Assembly: GCF_010671925.1 (NCBI RefSeq)
Contig: NZ_JAAHIH010000004.1
Span: 1,137,234-1,201,233, forward strand
Length of the DNA: 64,000 bases
DNA from: Moorena sp. SIOASIH
Lineage (GTDB): Bacteria; Cyanobacteriota; Cyanobacteriia; Cyanobacteriales; Coleofasciculaceae
Direction: 5' to 3'
Part shown: one piece after another, positions 39,961-48,720 of the stretch
Layout: the number at the start of each line of letters is the position of its first letter
Position numbering within the stretch: position 1 is the first letter of the stretch
The notes under the pieces: model-generated
What the model was told of the DNA's origin: nothing
Databases searched by the model: none
Seen by the model: only the letters and a program-made list of their open reading frames with translations
Translations under genes and position numbers: made by a program

Positions 39961-42468
39961 ATGTTTTTCAACGGTCTTTTGCACCGGATAAAAAGAGGAG
40001 TGATTTTGGCGATCGCTACTTCCCTCTTCTTCACCAAACTATCGCGGTTACTGTCAACAAAAAGACAGCAGGCAATTATCGCCCTAACGATGGTTTGTTT
40101 GTTTGTCTCAATGCCATCCTTAGCACTAGCTGAGGAAATCTGCACCGATGCAGAAATTCAGTATACCGATCAACCCTGGGAGGGAAAAGTTCGCTATAAA
40201 CAGGAGAACTCTACCCCAGACTATTTTGAAGCCCCAGAACCTCTTGCTGGAGCCCCCAATATCTTGACTATTGTTATTGATGATGCGGGTTTTGCTGGAT
40301 TAAGTTCCTATGGGGGTCGTATTCAAACCCCTCACTTAGATCATCTTGCCAATAATGGTTTGCGCTATAACAACTTTCATGTCACTCCTGTGTGTTCCCC
40401 GACTCGTGCGGCTTTATTGACAGGACGTAATCCTCATACAGTAGGTATGGCAGGGATTCCAGAAGTTTCCAATGGCTATGCGAATAAGACTGGTTCCATT
40501 CCTTCCAGTGCAGCCATGCTACCTGCATTGTTGAAACCCCAAGGATATACCACATTTGCCCTCGGTAAATGGCATTTGACCCCAACTTGGGCAATGAATC
40601 CGGCGACGGGACACTTTGACCAATGGCCTACAGGTAAAGGATTTGACCATTTCTACGGCTTTCTCGGTGGTGAAACCAATCAGTATTACCCGGAACTTTA
40701 TCGAGACACCACTCGGGTACAAGCTCCCAAGTCTCCCGAAGAAGGCTATCACCTGAGTGAAGATTTAGTAGATAACGCGATTGGTTATATCAAAGACCTA
40801 GAGTCTAGCGATCCAGAACGCCCCTATTTTATGTATCTTGCCTTTGGTGCAGTGCATTCTCCCCATCATACTCCTGAATTTTATCGGGATATGTATAAAT
40901 ACCACTTTGATGAAGGGTACGATGTAGAACGGGATAAAATTATCAAAAAACAGAAAGAATTGGGCATTGTTCCAGAAGATACTCAACTCACAAAAAGACA
41001 TCCAGACAATCCAAGGTGGCTTTTATTGGATGACGATGAAAAGCAGTTGTTTACAACTTTCATGGAAAACTACGCGGGTTTTATGACCCATGTTGATGCT
41101 CAAATAGGTCGCTTAGTTGACTATCTTGACTCTATCGATCAACTTGATAACACATTAATCATGGTTCTTTCCGATAACGGTGCCAGTGCAGAAGGAAGTG
41201 AAAATGGTACTATCAACGAAATGACTTTTTTCAATGGAGTTGCCACCGATATTGATTACAATATAGAACATCAAGATGACATCGGCACCGTCCATAGTGA
41301 ACCTCACGTTCCTTGGGGTTGGTCATTAGCTTACAATACTCCCTTCCAATGGGCAAAACGCTTTCCCCATGAAGGCGGTATTCGGGTTCCCTTTATTGTA
41401 CATTGGCCTGCTGAGATTCCCGATTCAGGTGCGATTCGTCCCCAATGGCAATACGTGACCGATATTGTGCCAACACTGTTTGATATTCTAGGTATTGAGT
41501 TGCCTAAAACTGTTAATGAATATGTACAGCAACCTTTAGCTGGGGAAAGTTTTTATGACTCTTTCAAAAATGCTGATGCCGATAGTACCCATACCGTTCA
41601 GTATTGGGAAAACAAAGCAAACCGAGCTGTTTATCAAGATGGTTGGAAAGCTGTAACTGAACATACCAAACTTATTGGGAGTGTACCTGAGGGACATAAA
41701 GGGAAGTTTGGCAAAGATACTTGGGAGCTTTATAACGTTGCTGAAGACTTCTCAGAATCCCATGATTTGGCAACCGAAAACCCCAAGAAGTTGCAACAGA
41801 TGAAAGCTCTATTTGTGAAACAAGCCAAAAAATATAAGGTTTATCCCTTAGACGATCGGGAAACCTACGAACTTATTGATGCTAAGAATAAGGCATTAGG
41901 TGAAGGAAAAACTGACTTTACTTTCTATCAAGGGATGTCACCTCTCCATCAAGACCTTGCTCCGAATACTTTTGGTACGTCCTATACCATTGATGTTTAT
42001 CTAGATCGGGAGCATACTGATTCTGAGGGAGTACTGGTTGCTCAAGGAGGCTCCGGAGGAGGCTACACTCTATACATCAATGAAAATAATAAGTTGGCGT
42101 ATGAGTACAGCTACTTAGGTTTTGAACGATTCAAGATTAACCCGGATCTTTTGGTTCCCACCGGAAAATCCAAAGTAACCTACAAGTTTACTCAAACTGG
42201 CATCGATCCAAACCGAGAATATTATATCGGGAATGGACAACTGTTCCTTAACGATGAACCTATTAGCGAGAAAGTAGAAATTCATACTGTTCCCGCTTCC
42301 TTTGGTCTTGAGTTTTTTGATGTGGGTCAAGATACTCAATCTCCTGTCTCAGAAGCTTATAAGCCAACCTTTACCTTTAATGACTCCATTGAAAAGGTAA
42401 CTGTTCATATTGAACCAGACGAACAGTCAGGAAAGGTGAGAAAAATGGTCCAAAATTATTTCAACTAG
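39961..42468 (+). CDS. Secreted type I sulfatase 2
   Basis: An 835-residue sulfatase from ATG 39961. It has an N-terminal hydrophobic signal (QAIIALTMVCLFVSMPSLAL), NILTIVIDDAGFAGLSSYGG (metal site), the formylglycine motif CSPTRAALLTG (about residues 144-154), a LSDNGAS metal block and WPAEIPDSG. The C-terminal region has the same beta-rich extra domain as sulfatase 1 (GGGYTLYINENNKLAYEYSY). The two share domain order and many motifs but differ too much for a recent duplication. An exported FGE follows 134 bp downstream. The frame is open up to 39916 but the conserved part starts later. The repeated upstream element suggests common control with sulfatase 1. Confidence 0.88.
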   Translation: MFFNGLLHRIKRGVILAIATSLFFTKLSRLLSTKRQQAIIALTMVCLFVSMPSLALAEEICTDAEIQYTDQPWEGKVRYKQENSTPDYFEAPEPLAGAPNILTIVIDDAGFAGLSSYGGRIQTPHLDHLANNGLRYNNFHVTPVCSPTRAALLTGRNPHTVGMAGIPEVSNGYANKTGSIPSSAAMLPALLKPQGYTTFALGKWHLTPTWAMNPATGHFDQWPTGKGFDHFYGFLGGETNQYYPELYRDTTRVQAPKSPEEGYHLSEDLVDNAIGYIKDLESSDPERPYFMYLAFGAVHSPHHTPEFYRDMYKYHFDEGYDVERDKIIKKQKELGIVPEDTQLTKRHPDNPRWLLLDDDEKQLFTTFMENYAGFMTHVDAQIGRLVDYLDSIDQLDNTLIMVLSDNGASAEGSENGTINEMTFFNGVATDIDYNIEHQDDIGTVHSEPHVPWGWSLAYNTPFQWAKRFPHEGGIRVPFIVHWPAEIPDSGAIRPQWQYVTDIVPTLFDILGIELPKTVNEYVQQPLAGESFYDSFKNADADSTHTVQYWENKANRAVYQDGWKAVTEHTKLIGSVPEGHKGKFGKDTWELYNVAEDFSESHDLATENPKKLQQMKALFVKQAKKYKVYPLDDRETYELIDAKNKALGEGKTDFTFYQGMSPLHQDLAPNTFGTSYTIDVYLDREHTDSEGVLVAQGGSGGGYTLYINENNKLAYEYSYLGFERFKINPDLLVPTGKSKVTYKFTQTGIDPNREYYIGNGQLFLNDEPISEKVEIHTVPASFGLEFFDVGQDTQSPVSEAYKPTFTFNDSIEKVTVHIEPDEQSGKVRKMVQNYFN

Positions 42469-42489
42469 AACCCGAATTAAGCAGTACCA

Positions 42490-42520
42490 AACTTTTAGTA
42501 GGGTGGGCATTGCCCACCCT
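42490..42520. terminator. GGGTGGGCATTGCCCACCC hairpin
   Basis: A perfect GGGTGGGCA/TGCCCACCC palindrome (42498-42516) after sulfatase 2. It may act as a terminator, though this palindrome is also a dispersed repeat type in the window (50107, 56260). Confidence 0.45.
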
Positions 42521-42602
42521 TATTCATTTCATCGCCCGAACTAAAACGAAACTCTTCAACCGCTCTGCGATCGCCCTCTTAGATTACTGTTCTTGAATAT
42601 CG

Positions 42603-43640
42603 ATGTTTTTCTCTTTGCTTCAGAAGAATTTAACTCGTCATCTTGTTGGGATTTTGCTGGGGGTCTCCCTCCTCTTCCTCTTCCCAACCGTCTTGACTTC
42701 GTCACCTTTTGCTTTTGCCGATTCTCCCTGTCCTGAAGGTATGGTGTCGATCCCTGGGGGAACCTTTACGATCGGCTCCGACACCTACTATCCCTCAGAG
42801 CGTTCTGCTGTTGATGTGACCGTGGATAGTTTTTGCATCGATCGCCACGAAGTTACCAACGCCGACTATCAAGCATTTGTCCAAGCTACAGGCTACGTCA
42901 CCGTTGCCGAACGTCCCCTGGCCAAAGACCAATTCCCTGGCTTAACCGAAGCGCAACGACAGCCCGGTTCCCTAGTGTTTCAGCCCCCTGCACCGGGTAT
43001 CCAACAAGTAGCTTCTTTAAGCTGGTGGGATTGGGTTGTTGGTGCTAATTGGCAACATCCCTACGGACCCGACAGCACCATTAAAGGTTTTGACAACTAC
43101 CCTGTTGTTCACATTGCCTATGAAGATGCGGTTGCCTATGCCAATTGGGTGGGTAAAACGCTCCCCACCGAAGCCCAATGGGAATATGCAGCACGGGGTG
43201 GTCTTGACACTGACACCTCGATCCCTGGTGAACAATATGCCCCTCACAAAGCCAACACCTGGCAAGGCTTCTTCCCCTTCTTCAACACCAAAGCCGATGG
43301 CTATCTCGGTCCTGCCCCGGTCGAATCCTTCTCTGCCAATGGTTACGGTCTGTACGATATGCTGGGCAACGTTTGGGAATTAACCGCAGATTGGTATCGT
43401 GTGGGTCATAGGGGGAAAGATCGCAGCCTCAATCCATCGGGACCGGATCAAGGGAGTAGTTTCGATCCCGAAAAGCCTGATCAAGGGGCACTCCATGTCA
43501 TTAAAGGCGGATCTTTCCTCTGCGCCCGAAATTATTGCAGCCGTTATCGTCCTGAAGCACGAGAGTCCCAAGCTCCTGATACAGGAACCAATCATGTGGG
43601 TTTTCGTTTAGCTACCCCGGCGAGAAGCCCCGCACCATAA
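42603..43640 (+). CDS. Formylglycine-generating enzyme family protein, exported
   Basis: A 345-residue protein of the FGE-sulfatase fold. It contains PEGMVSIPGGTFTIGSD, DRHEVTNADYQAFVQATGYV, GKTLPTEAQWEYAARGG, GLYDMLGNVWELTADWY and the active-site region GGSFLCARNYCSRYRPEAR, in which both catalytic Cys (spaced by four residues) are kept. FGE oxidises the motif Cys of type I sulfatases to formylglycine using oxygen. It has a Sec signal (LVGILLGVSLLFLFPTVLTS), while most bacterial FGEs are cytoplasmic; an exported one would act on sulfatases outside the cytoplasm. It lies right after sulfatase 2. The last codons (RSPAP) coincide with an IS605-type end. Confidence 0.88.
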   Translation: MFFSLLQKNLTRHLVGILLGVSLLFLFPTVLTSSPFAFADSPCPEGMVSIPGGTFTIGSDTYYPSERSAVDVTVDSFCIDRHEVTNADYQAFVQATGYVTVAERPLAKDQFPGLTEAQRQPGSLVFQPPAPGIQQVASLSWWDWVVGANWQHPYGPDSTIKGFDNYPVVHIAYEDAVAYANWVGKTLPTEAQWEYAARGGLDTDTSIPGEQYAPHKANTWQGFFPFFNTKADGYLGPAPVESFSANGYGLYDMLGNVWELTADWYRVGHRGKDRSLNPSGPDQGSSFDPEKPDQGALHVIKGGSFLCARNYCSRYRPEARESQAPDTGTNHVGFRLATPARSPAP

Positions 43641-43666
43641 TCTTTGATTTGGTGTCGGGATGATAG
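43622..43666. mobile_element. IS200/IS605-type right-end sequence at the FGE stop
   Basis: GAAGCCCCGCACCATAATC and TTTGATTTGGTGTCGGGA pair as a hairpin around the FGE stop. They closely match the end that follows TnpB at 44972-45018. This suggests an earlier insertion or adjacent element end at this site. Confidence 0.5.
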
Positions 43667-43728
43667 CCGGGACAGGGTTTATGTAAATTAACAGTTATCA
43701 TTCACCTGGTTTGTGTTAAGATATTTTG

Positions 43729-44991
43729 ATGGCACTAATCATGAACTACACTTATCGAATTTATCCAGATACAGCTCAACAGGAATTAATGTTGAGTTGG
43801 CTAGAAACTTGCCGACGACTTTATAACCGTTGCCTGCGAGACTTAAAGGACTGGATGAATAGTCGGAAGTGTGCAGTTGATCGGTGCTCGCTTAATAGGG
43901 AATATATCATGTCGCCTGACATTCCATTCCCCGGATACAGGTCACAGAAGCGACAGTTAACGCAATGGAAAAAGACTGAATCTGACTTGAAAGAAGTTCA
44001 CTCTCAAGTCACTCAAGATGTCATTAAGCGATTACATACTTCTTGGGAGTCGTTCAGACAAAGAGGAAAAGGTTTTCCACGATTTAAAAAGTACGGTCGC
44101 TATCAATCGTTTTTGTTTCCTCAGTTTGCGACTAATCCAATTAAGGGGGATCAAATCAAACTACCCAAGATTGGGCTTGTAGATCTGAGATTACATCGAG
44201 AAATCCCTGAAGGATTTCAAATCAAGACTGTACGAGTTGTATCAAGATGTCGAGGAACAAAATGGTTTGTTGTTATCACAATTCTTGCTGATGTTTCTGT
44301 TCCGGAAAACCAGGCTTTTGGACGAGCAATCGGAGTAGATGTCGGGTTGATTGATTTCCTAGCTACATCAGATAATTTAACGATTCCTAGACCGAGGTTT
44401 TTCATAGACCTACAACGCGAGCTGAAATTGCTGCAACGTAGAGCATCTCGAAAAAAGAAACGGTCTAAGAATTACGAAAAAGCACAAATCAAGGTAGCAC
44501 GGTTACATCACCAAATTGGTAATACCCGTAAAGATTTTCACCTTAAAGTTGCACATCAACTCTGTGACCAGGCTGATTCAATTTTTGTAGAAGACATTGA
44601 TTACAGAGTAATGGCAAAGGGCTTTCTGGGTAAGCATTCTCTTGATGCTGGCTTTGGTCAGTTCAGAGAATTATTGAAATGGGTATGTTGGAAACGAGGA
44701 AAGTTTTTCGCAGAAGTTGACCATAAAGGGACATCAAAGCAATGTCCTGAATGTGGAACCGAGTGGGATAATAACCTCTCAATCCGTTGGCATACCTGTG
44801 ATGAATGCGGGTATTCCAACCATAGAGATGTCGCTTCAGCCGAAGTAATGCGTAATCGTGGAATCAATAAGTACCCAAGGACAATTGGGGAAAGGAAACT
44901 GTCTGCTGATAGCGTACTGTCGGGGGTTTTGTACCTAGATAAGTGCTACGCAGAAACTCTTAATCGTGAGGTTAAGAAGCCCGCGCCGTAA
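43729..44991 (+). CDS. tnpB: TnpB (IS200/IS605 OrfB) RNA-guided nuclease
   Basis: A 420-residue TnpB. N-terminal YTYRIYPDTAQQELMLSWLE; RuvC-I GVDVGLIDFLATSD (catalytic Asp), RuvC-II FVEDIDYRVM (catalytic Glu), zinc ribbon CPECG and CDECGY, RuvC-III NHRDVASAEVMRNRG (catalytic Asp). All catalytic residues are present, so it should be active. TnpB cuts DNA guided by an omega-RNA from the element's right end. No TnpA gene is adjacent, so the element would need a transposase in trans. ATG 43741 is a possible start. The region after the stop (GAAGCCCGCGCCGTAATCAA) is the expected omega-RNA/right-end hairpin. Confidence 0.9.
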   Translation: MALIMNYTYRIYPDTAQQELMLSWLETCRRLYNRCLRDLKDWMNSRKCAVDRCSLNREYIMSPDIPFPGYRSQKRQLTQWKKTESDLKEVHSQVTQDVIKRLHTSWESFRQRGKGFPRFKKYGRYQSFLFPQFATNPIKGDQIKLPKIGLVDLRLHREIPEGFQIKTVRVVSRCRGTKWFVVITILADVSVPENQAFGRAIGVDVGLIDFLATSDNLTIPRPRFFIDLQRELKLLQRRASRKKKRSKNYEKAQIKVARLHHQIGNTRKDFHLKVAHQLCDQADSIFVEDIDYRVMAKGFLGKHSLDAGFGQFRELLKWVCWKRGKFFAEVDHKGTSKQCPECGTEWDNNLSIRWHTCDECGYSNHRDVASAEVMRNRGINKYPRTIGERKLSADSVLSGVLYLDKCYAETLNREVKKPAP

Positions 44992-45018
44992 TCAAAGATT
45001 CGGCGTCGGGAGTATGTC
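44972..45018 (+). ncRNA. TnpB right end with omega-RNA 3' hairpin
   Basis: GAAGCCCGCGCCGTAATC and AAAGATTCGGCGTCGGGAG form a hairpin that overlaps the tnpB stop. In TnpB elements the omega-RNA scaffold ends near this point and the adjoining flank acts as guide; exact borders are inference. Confidence 0.55.
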
Positions 45019-45083
45019 ACTGGCGATGCCTTGGCACAATCAAGGTTAGGGCTGAAATCGTTATCCTTCTGTCTATCCCAAAG

Positions 45084-45320
45084 CTCACGGGGTGACAACA
45101 AAGCTCAAACCTAGATAGGTGTTAGGTTTTAGGTTTTAGGTTTTGGGTAAAATGAGCGCATCGGTGTCATTTTTATTTGCCAGCAATTGAAGCAATTTTC
45201 ACAAGACTTCGTCAATGATAGTTTTAATCAAGCCATCCCGCAAGGGCAATCTTCACGCTTCACCTAACCCCTAAAACCTAACCCCTGTAAGATTTTAAAG
45301 AGCGCTTGTCACCCCCTGAG
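45084..45320. mobile_element. 237-bp MITE B with 9-bp target duplication
   Basis: Same element and orientation as MITE A (39310-39548). Ends CTCACGGGGTGACAA and TTGTCACCCCCTGAG; flanks ATCCCAAAG on both sides (45075-45083 and 45321-45329), a perfect 9-bp duplication different from that of copy A. The pair flanks sulfatase 2, FGE and tnpB. Confidence 0.85.
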
Positions 45321-45516
45321 ATCCCAAAGTTACGGCTGACTGCTGAATGCGCACGCGTGCGCATAGCGCATATGCTTACGTTAATTAATTTTTAAACAGT
45401 CATGGCTGGTGCGTTACGGCGCTCCTGGCGTCAACTCTAAACTCTTGGGAGTTGATTACACCGCGCCTAACGCACCCTACGGGATGATTGATTAATAACT
45501 GGTCACTGAATGCAGT
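45321..45516. repeat. Spacer with GGTGCGTTACGGCGC palindrome
   Basis: HIP-like CGCGTGCGCATAGCGCATATG (45355-45372, short palindromes) and GTGCGTTACGGCGC with GCGCCTAACGCACC (45410-45476). No gene. Confidence 0.55.
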
Positions 45517-45852
45517 CTACCAGCCTTGATCAGCCTGTTGTAAAACATAAGCAGCTACATCTTCAATTTGGTCGGGTTTTAAACTTTTACCAAAGGCACG
45601 CATCATTCCTTTGCCGTATGTTACTTGTTTGATGATAGCTGCAGCAGAATACTTATTATATTTTTCCAGGTCGCTCTTCTTCAGCGTTTTCGCGGGATTG
45701 AGTGCATTGTTGCCACCCCAATGACAAGCATTGCAGTTAGCCGTAAATACCTTTCCCCCTTCAGCTGGATTACCAGCAGCTAAAGCGGAATCAGGGAAGC
45801 TGAAGGTTATTAACGCGAAAACTAGCAGAATCGCAATTAGTATTTTTTTCAA
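45517..45852 (-). CDS. petJ: Cytochrome c6
   Basis: A 111-residue secreted c-type cytochrome. Signal peptide MKKILIAILLVFALITFSFP with cleavage after ALAAG-like ALA; then GGKVFTANCNACHWGGNNAL (haem CNACH) and the distal Met in GKGMMRAFGKSL, ending DVAAYVLQQADQGW. Cytochrome c6 carries electrons from cytochrome b6f to photosystem I (or oxidase) in the thylakoid lumen. The start is TTG at 45852: GAGAGG lies eight bases upstream, and the signal peptide starts there. The frame remains open further up but lacks features. Trp following the CxxCH is unusual for c6; a c6-like paralogue (c6B/c6C type) is possible. Confidence 0.85.
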   Translation of the reverse strand: MKKILIAILLVFALITFSFPDSALAAGNPAEGGKVFTANCNACHWGGNNALNPAKTLKKSDLEKYNKYSAAAIIKQVTYGKGMMRAFGKSLKPDQIEDVAAYVLQQADQGW

Positions 45853-46450
45853 AGTGTTTTTCCTCTCAATATGGCGTTGAGCCAGATATGATCGTAAGCT
45901 GAGAGGGGTGACTCGGTCAAACCCCAGGGTGTGAAAGTTATAACAATAATTAACAATTAATAAGATGGGCAATCCCCACTCAGGGGAAACCAAAGAATCA
46001 ATAAGGCAGCCTTAATATCAATTTTATTGATATATCTATGCAATAGTGCTGATAATAAAGGCTGAATAGGGTCATAATATTTGCCCAATTTGAAGGTGAT
46101 AACCTCTAAAATTTATTAGTAATTAATAGCATTAAAGGGACGCTAATTTAGGCAAGTGTGATTGACCGTAGGTCACGCTACTTGAGGTGCAAGTATTCAC
46201 CGGTCAGTGGTCAGCGGTCAGTGGTCAGCCGTCAGTCGTCAGCTTATTTTATTCAAAAGCTGTTGGGGTAGCTTGACCAATGGCTGATAACTGAATGCTG
46301 AATGCTGAATGCTGAATGCTGAATGCTGAATGCTTAAGTGCGATCGCGTAGCGTGACCTACGGTCAATCGCATCAGCCTCTGAGCCTTGTGATGGAGAAA
46401 TTTACAATAAAACAGAGAAAGTCTTAGCATCTAAGTATCAACCAACATCC
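45853..46450. repeat. petJ-cruP intergenic region with STRR
   Basis: The first 300 bp are AT-rich and should contain the petJ promoter. Then GTCAGTG/GTCAGCG heptamers (46200-46245), CTGAATG heptamers (46280-46335) and a HIP-type palindrome GCGATCGCGTAGCGTGACCT (46342-46361). No gene. Confidence 0.6.
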
Positions 46451-48400
46451 ATGAGTCAAACCGAACAAATCCTATCCCAGTTACCTGGTGATGTTCTCGG
46501 ACGCCTGCGCAGTGCTGACAAAGTCTGGAAAGCCTTACGAGATGGCACAACTCCAATCCCAGAGGTGATTACAGAAACCGAAGAGGGATTAGGCACCCTA
46601 GACTTGGATGTAGTAATCTGTGGCGGTACCTTAGGAATTCTGATTGGTGCTGCTCTACAACAGCGAGGCTGGCGAGTTGCGGTAGTTGAACGGGGGGTTT
46701 TGCGCGGTAGAGACCAAGAGTGGAATATCTCTCGCCAAGAACTGGAGGTATTCCTGGAACTTGAGTTACTCTCAACGGCGGAATTAGAGAATGCGATCGC
46801 ATCCGAGTATAACCCAGCTCGGATCAGTTTTTTCCAGGGTCCTGATTTCTTGGTAAACGACGTACTCAACATTGGTGTTGACCCAGTCTTTCTGCTCGAT
46901 ACCCTCAAAGCCAAATTTTTAGCTGGGGGAGGTAAGCTCTTTGAAAAGACATCCTTTACACAAGCCACTATTCATCCCGATGGCGTCTCAATCGGGTTAA
47001 AAGTTAACCCATCGGAGGTTGAAAGGTTGAAGGTTGAAAGGTTGAAGGTTGAAAGGTTGAAGGTTGACCCGTTGGAGGTTGACCCGTTGGAGGTTGAAAG
47101 GTTGAAGGTTGACCCTTTGGAGGTTGAAAGGTTGAAGGTTGAAAGGTTGAAGGTTGACCCTTTGGAGGTTGAAAGTTCTAACTTGGAACCTTCAACCGAT
47201 ACAAACCTCGAAGCTTCAACCGATACTAACCTCGAACCTTCAACCGATACTAACCTTCAACCTTCAACCAACACAAACCTTCAACCTTCAACCAACACAA
47301 ACCTCGAACCTTCAACCAACACTAACCTTCAACCTTCAACCGATACTAACCTTCAACCTTCAACCGATACTAACCTTCAACCTTCAACCCAAACAAACCT
47401 TGAACCTGTAACCGAACTTAAGGCTCGCTTACTGATAGATGCCATGGGACATTTTTCCCCAATTGTTAAGCAAGTCAGGCAAGGTCAGAAACCAGAAGGG
47501 GTTTGTTTAGTAGTTGGTAGCTGTGCTCAAGGCTATCCTAAAAATGACATGGGGGATTTGATAGTATCTTTCACTCCTATCCAAAATCAATGTCAATATT
47601 TCTGGGAAGCATTTCCAGCCCGGGATGGTAGAACAACCTATTTATTTACTTACTTAGATGCTAATCCCGAACGTCCTAGTTTAGAATTTTTATGTGACGA
47701 ATACTTCCGTCTGTTACCAGAATACCAGGGAGTAGACTTATCCCAACTTGACTTTAAACGAGTACTATTTGGCTTTTTTCCTTCCTATCAAAAAAGTCCC
47801 CTAAGAATGCCTTGGAATCGGATTTTACCGATAGGGGATAGCAGTGGTGGGCAATCACCAGTCAGTTTTGGTGGATTTGGTTCCATGGTCAGACATTTAA
47901 AGCGTCTAAGTAACGGAATTCATGAAGCCTTAGATTATGATTTGCTAGACCGCAATGCTTTAGCCCAACTACAACCCTATCAGCCTAATATTGGCGTAAC
48001 TTGGATGTTTCAACGGACGATGAGTGTTGGCATCAAGCAACAACTAGCACCAAATCAAATTAATCAATTACTGACTGGTGTATTCCAAGCCATGGCAAAG
48101 CTAGGAGATGATGTGCTTAAGCCCTTCCTCCAAGATGTAGTGAAGTTTTCAGGATTATCTAAAACGCTATTTGTGACATCATTAACTAAACCAGGATTAG
48201 TCGTGCCAGTGATTCCTCAAGTAGGATTAACCATGCTATTGGATTGGATGGTTCATTATAGTAATTTAGCCCTTTACAGTAGTTTGTATCCAGTAGGTAA
48301 ATTAATCAGTGGCATTTTGAATACCTTGCCACCGAAACCAAAATATTATTACCACCGTTGGCTGGAAGCATGGCGCTATGGGTCTGGGGGGGATTATTAA
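46451..48400 (+). CDS. cruP: CruP-type lycopene cyclase family flavoprotein with in-frame repeat insertion
   Basis: A 649-residue protein. N-terminal FAD-binding motif LDVVICGGTLGILIGAALQQ, then VAVVERGVLRGRDQEWNISR, and later YQKSPLRMPWNRILPIGDSS with GGQSPVSFGGFGSMVRHLKR. These are strong CruA/CruP signatures. Without the insertion the length (about 520) fits CruP better than CruA. CruP has been linked to carotenoid cyclisation/epoxide regulation; its activity is debated. Residues about 190-325 are the insertion: VERLKVERLK and DPLEV units, then NLEPSTDTNLQPSTNT units, right between GVSIGLKVNP and TELKARLLIDAMG. Flanking strands would meet normally without it, so it sits in a loop of the FAD fold. 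Confidence 0.8.
   Translation: MSQTEQILSQLPGDVLGRLRSADKVWKALRDGTTPIPEVITETEEGLGTLDLDVVICGGTLGILIGAALQQRGWRVAVVERGVLRGRDQEWNISRQELEVFLELELLSTAELENAIASEYNPARISFFQGPDFLVNDVLNIGVDPVFLLDTLKAKFLAGGGKLFEKTSFTQATIHPDGVSIGLKVNPSEVERLKVERLKVERLKVDPLEVDPLEVERLKVDPLEVERLKVERLKVDPLEVESSNLEPSTDTNLEASTDTNLEPSTDTNLQPSTNTNLQPSTNTNLEPSTNTNLQPSTDTNLQPSTDTNLQPSTQTNLEPVTELKARLLIDAMGHFSPIVKQVRQGQKPEGVCLVVGSCAQGYPKNDMGDLIVSFTPIQNQCQYFWEAFPARDGRTTYLFTYLDANPERPSLEFLCDEYFRLLPEYQGVDLSQLDFKRVLFGFFPSYQKSPLRMPWNRILPIGDSSGGQSPVSFGGFGSMVRHLKRLSNGIHEALDYDLLDRNALAQLQPYQPNIGVTWMFQRTMSVGIKQQLAPNQINQLLTGVFQAMAKLGDDVLKPFLQDVVKFSGLSKTLFVTSLTKPGLVVPVIPQVGLTMLLDWMVHYSNLALYSSLYPVGKLISGILNTLPPKPKYYYHRWLEAWRYGSGGDY
47017..47420. repeat. 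GGTTGAA/CCTTCAA repeat inserted in frame in cruP
   Basis: About 400 bp. The left half repeats GAGGTTGAAAGGTTGAAG, the right half CTTCAACC with ACTAAC or ACAAAC spacers. The halves are complementary, and the same family is inserted in purL (22126-22410). There is no stop in the coding frame. Confidence 0.85.
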
Positions 48401-48603
48401 TTTAGGGAGTAGGGAGTAGGGAGTAGGGAGTAGGGAGTAGGGAGTAGGGAGTAGGCAATAGTTGGGTAGGGTGCGTTAGGGACGGGCTCGCCCTGATTGT
48501 CACGGTCGCCAGGGTTGGGATAGCCCGTCCCGTAACGCACCACCGGGCCAAACCCCTTGAACAAGATGCACCGAGCCAGGATTGATGATCGTGATATTTT
48601 TGG
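48401..48603. repeat. GGGAGTA array and GGTGCGTTA palindrome
   Basis: Seven GGGAGTA heptamers, then GGGTGCGTTAGGGACGGGCT paired with CCCGTCCCGTAACGCACC (48468-48542). The palindrome interrupts the small reading frame that begins at 48606 on the minus strand. Confidence 0.75.
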
Positions 48604-48720
48604 CATCATGGAAGTAACTCCTATGTGAGTGGGAGGAAAACCGCGCTGATTTGATAAAGGCTGTTACCAGCGCGGTTATTAGTATCGGTCGTAACTTTCT
48701 ATAGTATAGATAACTCTTGG
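48604..48720 (-). promoter_or_regulatory. Conserved hairpin leader before a small broken frame (copy 1)
   Basis: Minus strand: TATAGAAAGTTACGACCGAT, ACTAATAACCGCGCTGG, loop, CAGCGCGG and TTTTCCTCCCA, then AGGAG seven bases before ATGATG. The same order of parts is at 56523-56626. Stem CCGCGCTG/CAGCGCGG (48641-48648 and 48668-48675). The CTCC run after the stem is complementary to the AGGAG. A peptide start follows at 48609/48606 and is broken after about ten codons by a repeat. Confidence 0.55.

Noticed and set aside
39310..45320. Composite transposon bounded by MITE A and MITE B
   Set aside because: Each MITE has its own 9-bp duplication, so the copies inserted independently; there is no duplication spanning the whole 6-kb segment.
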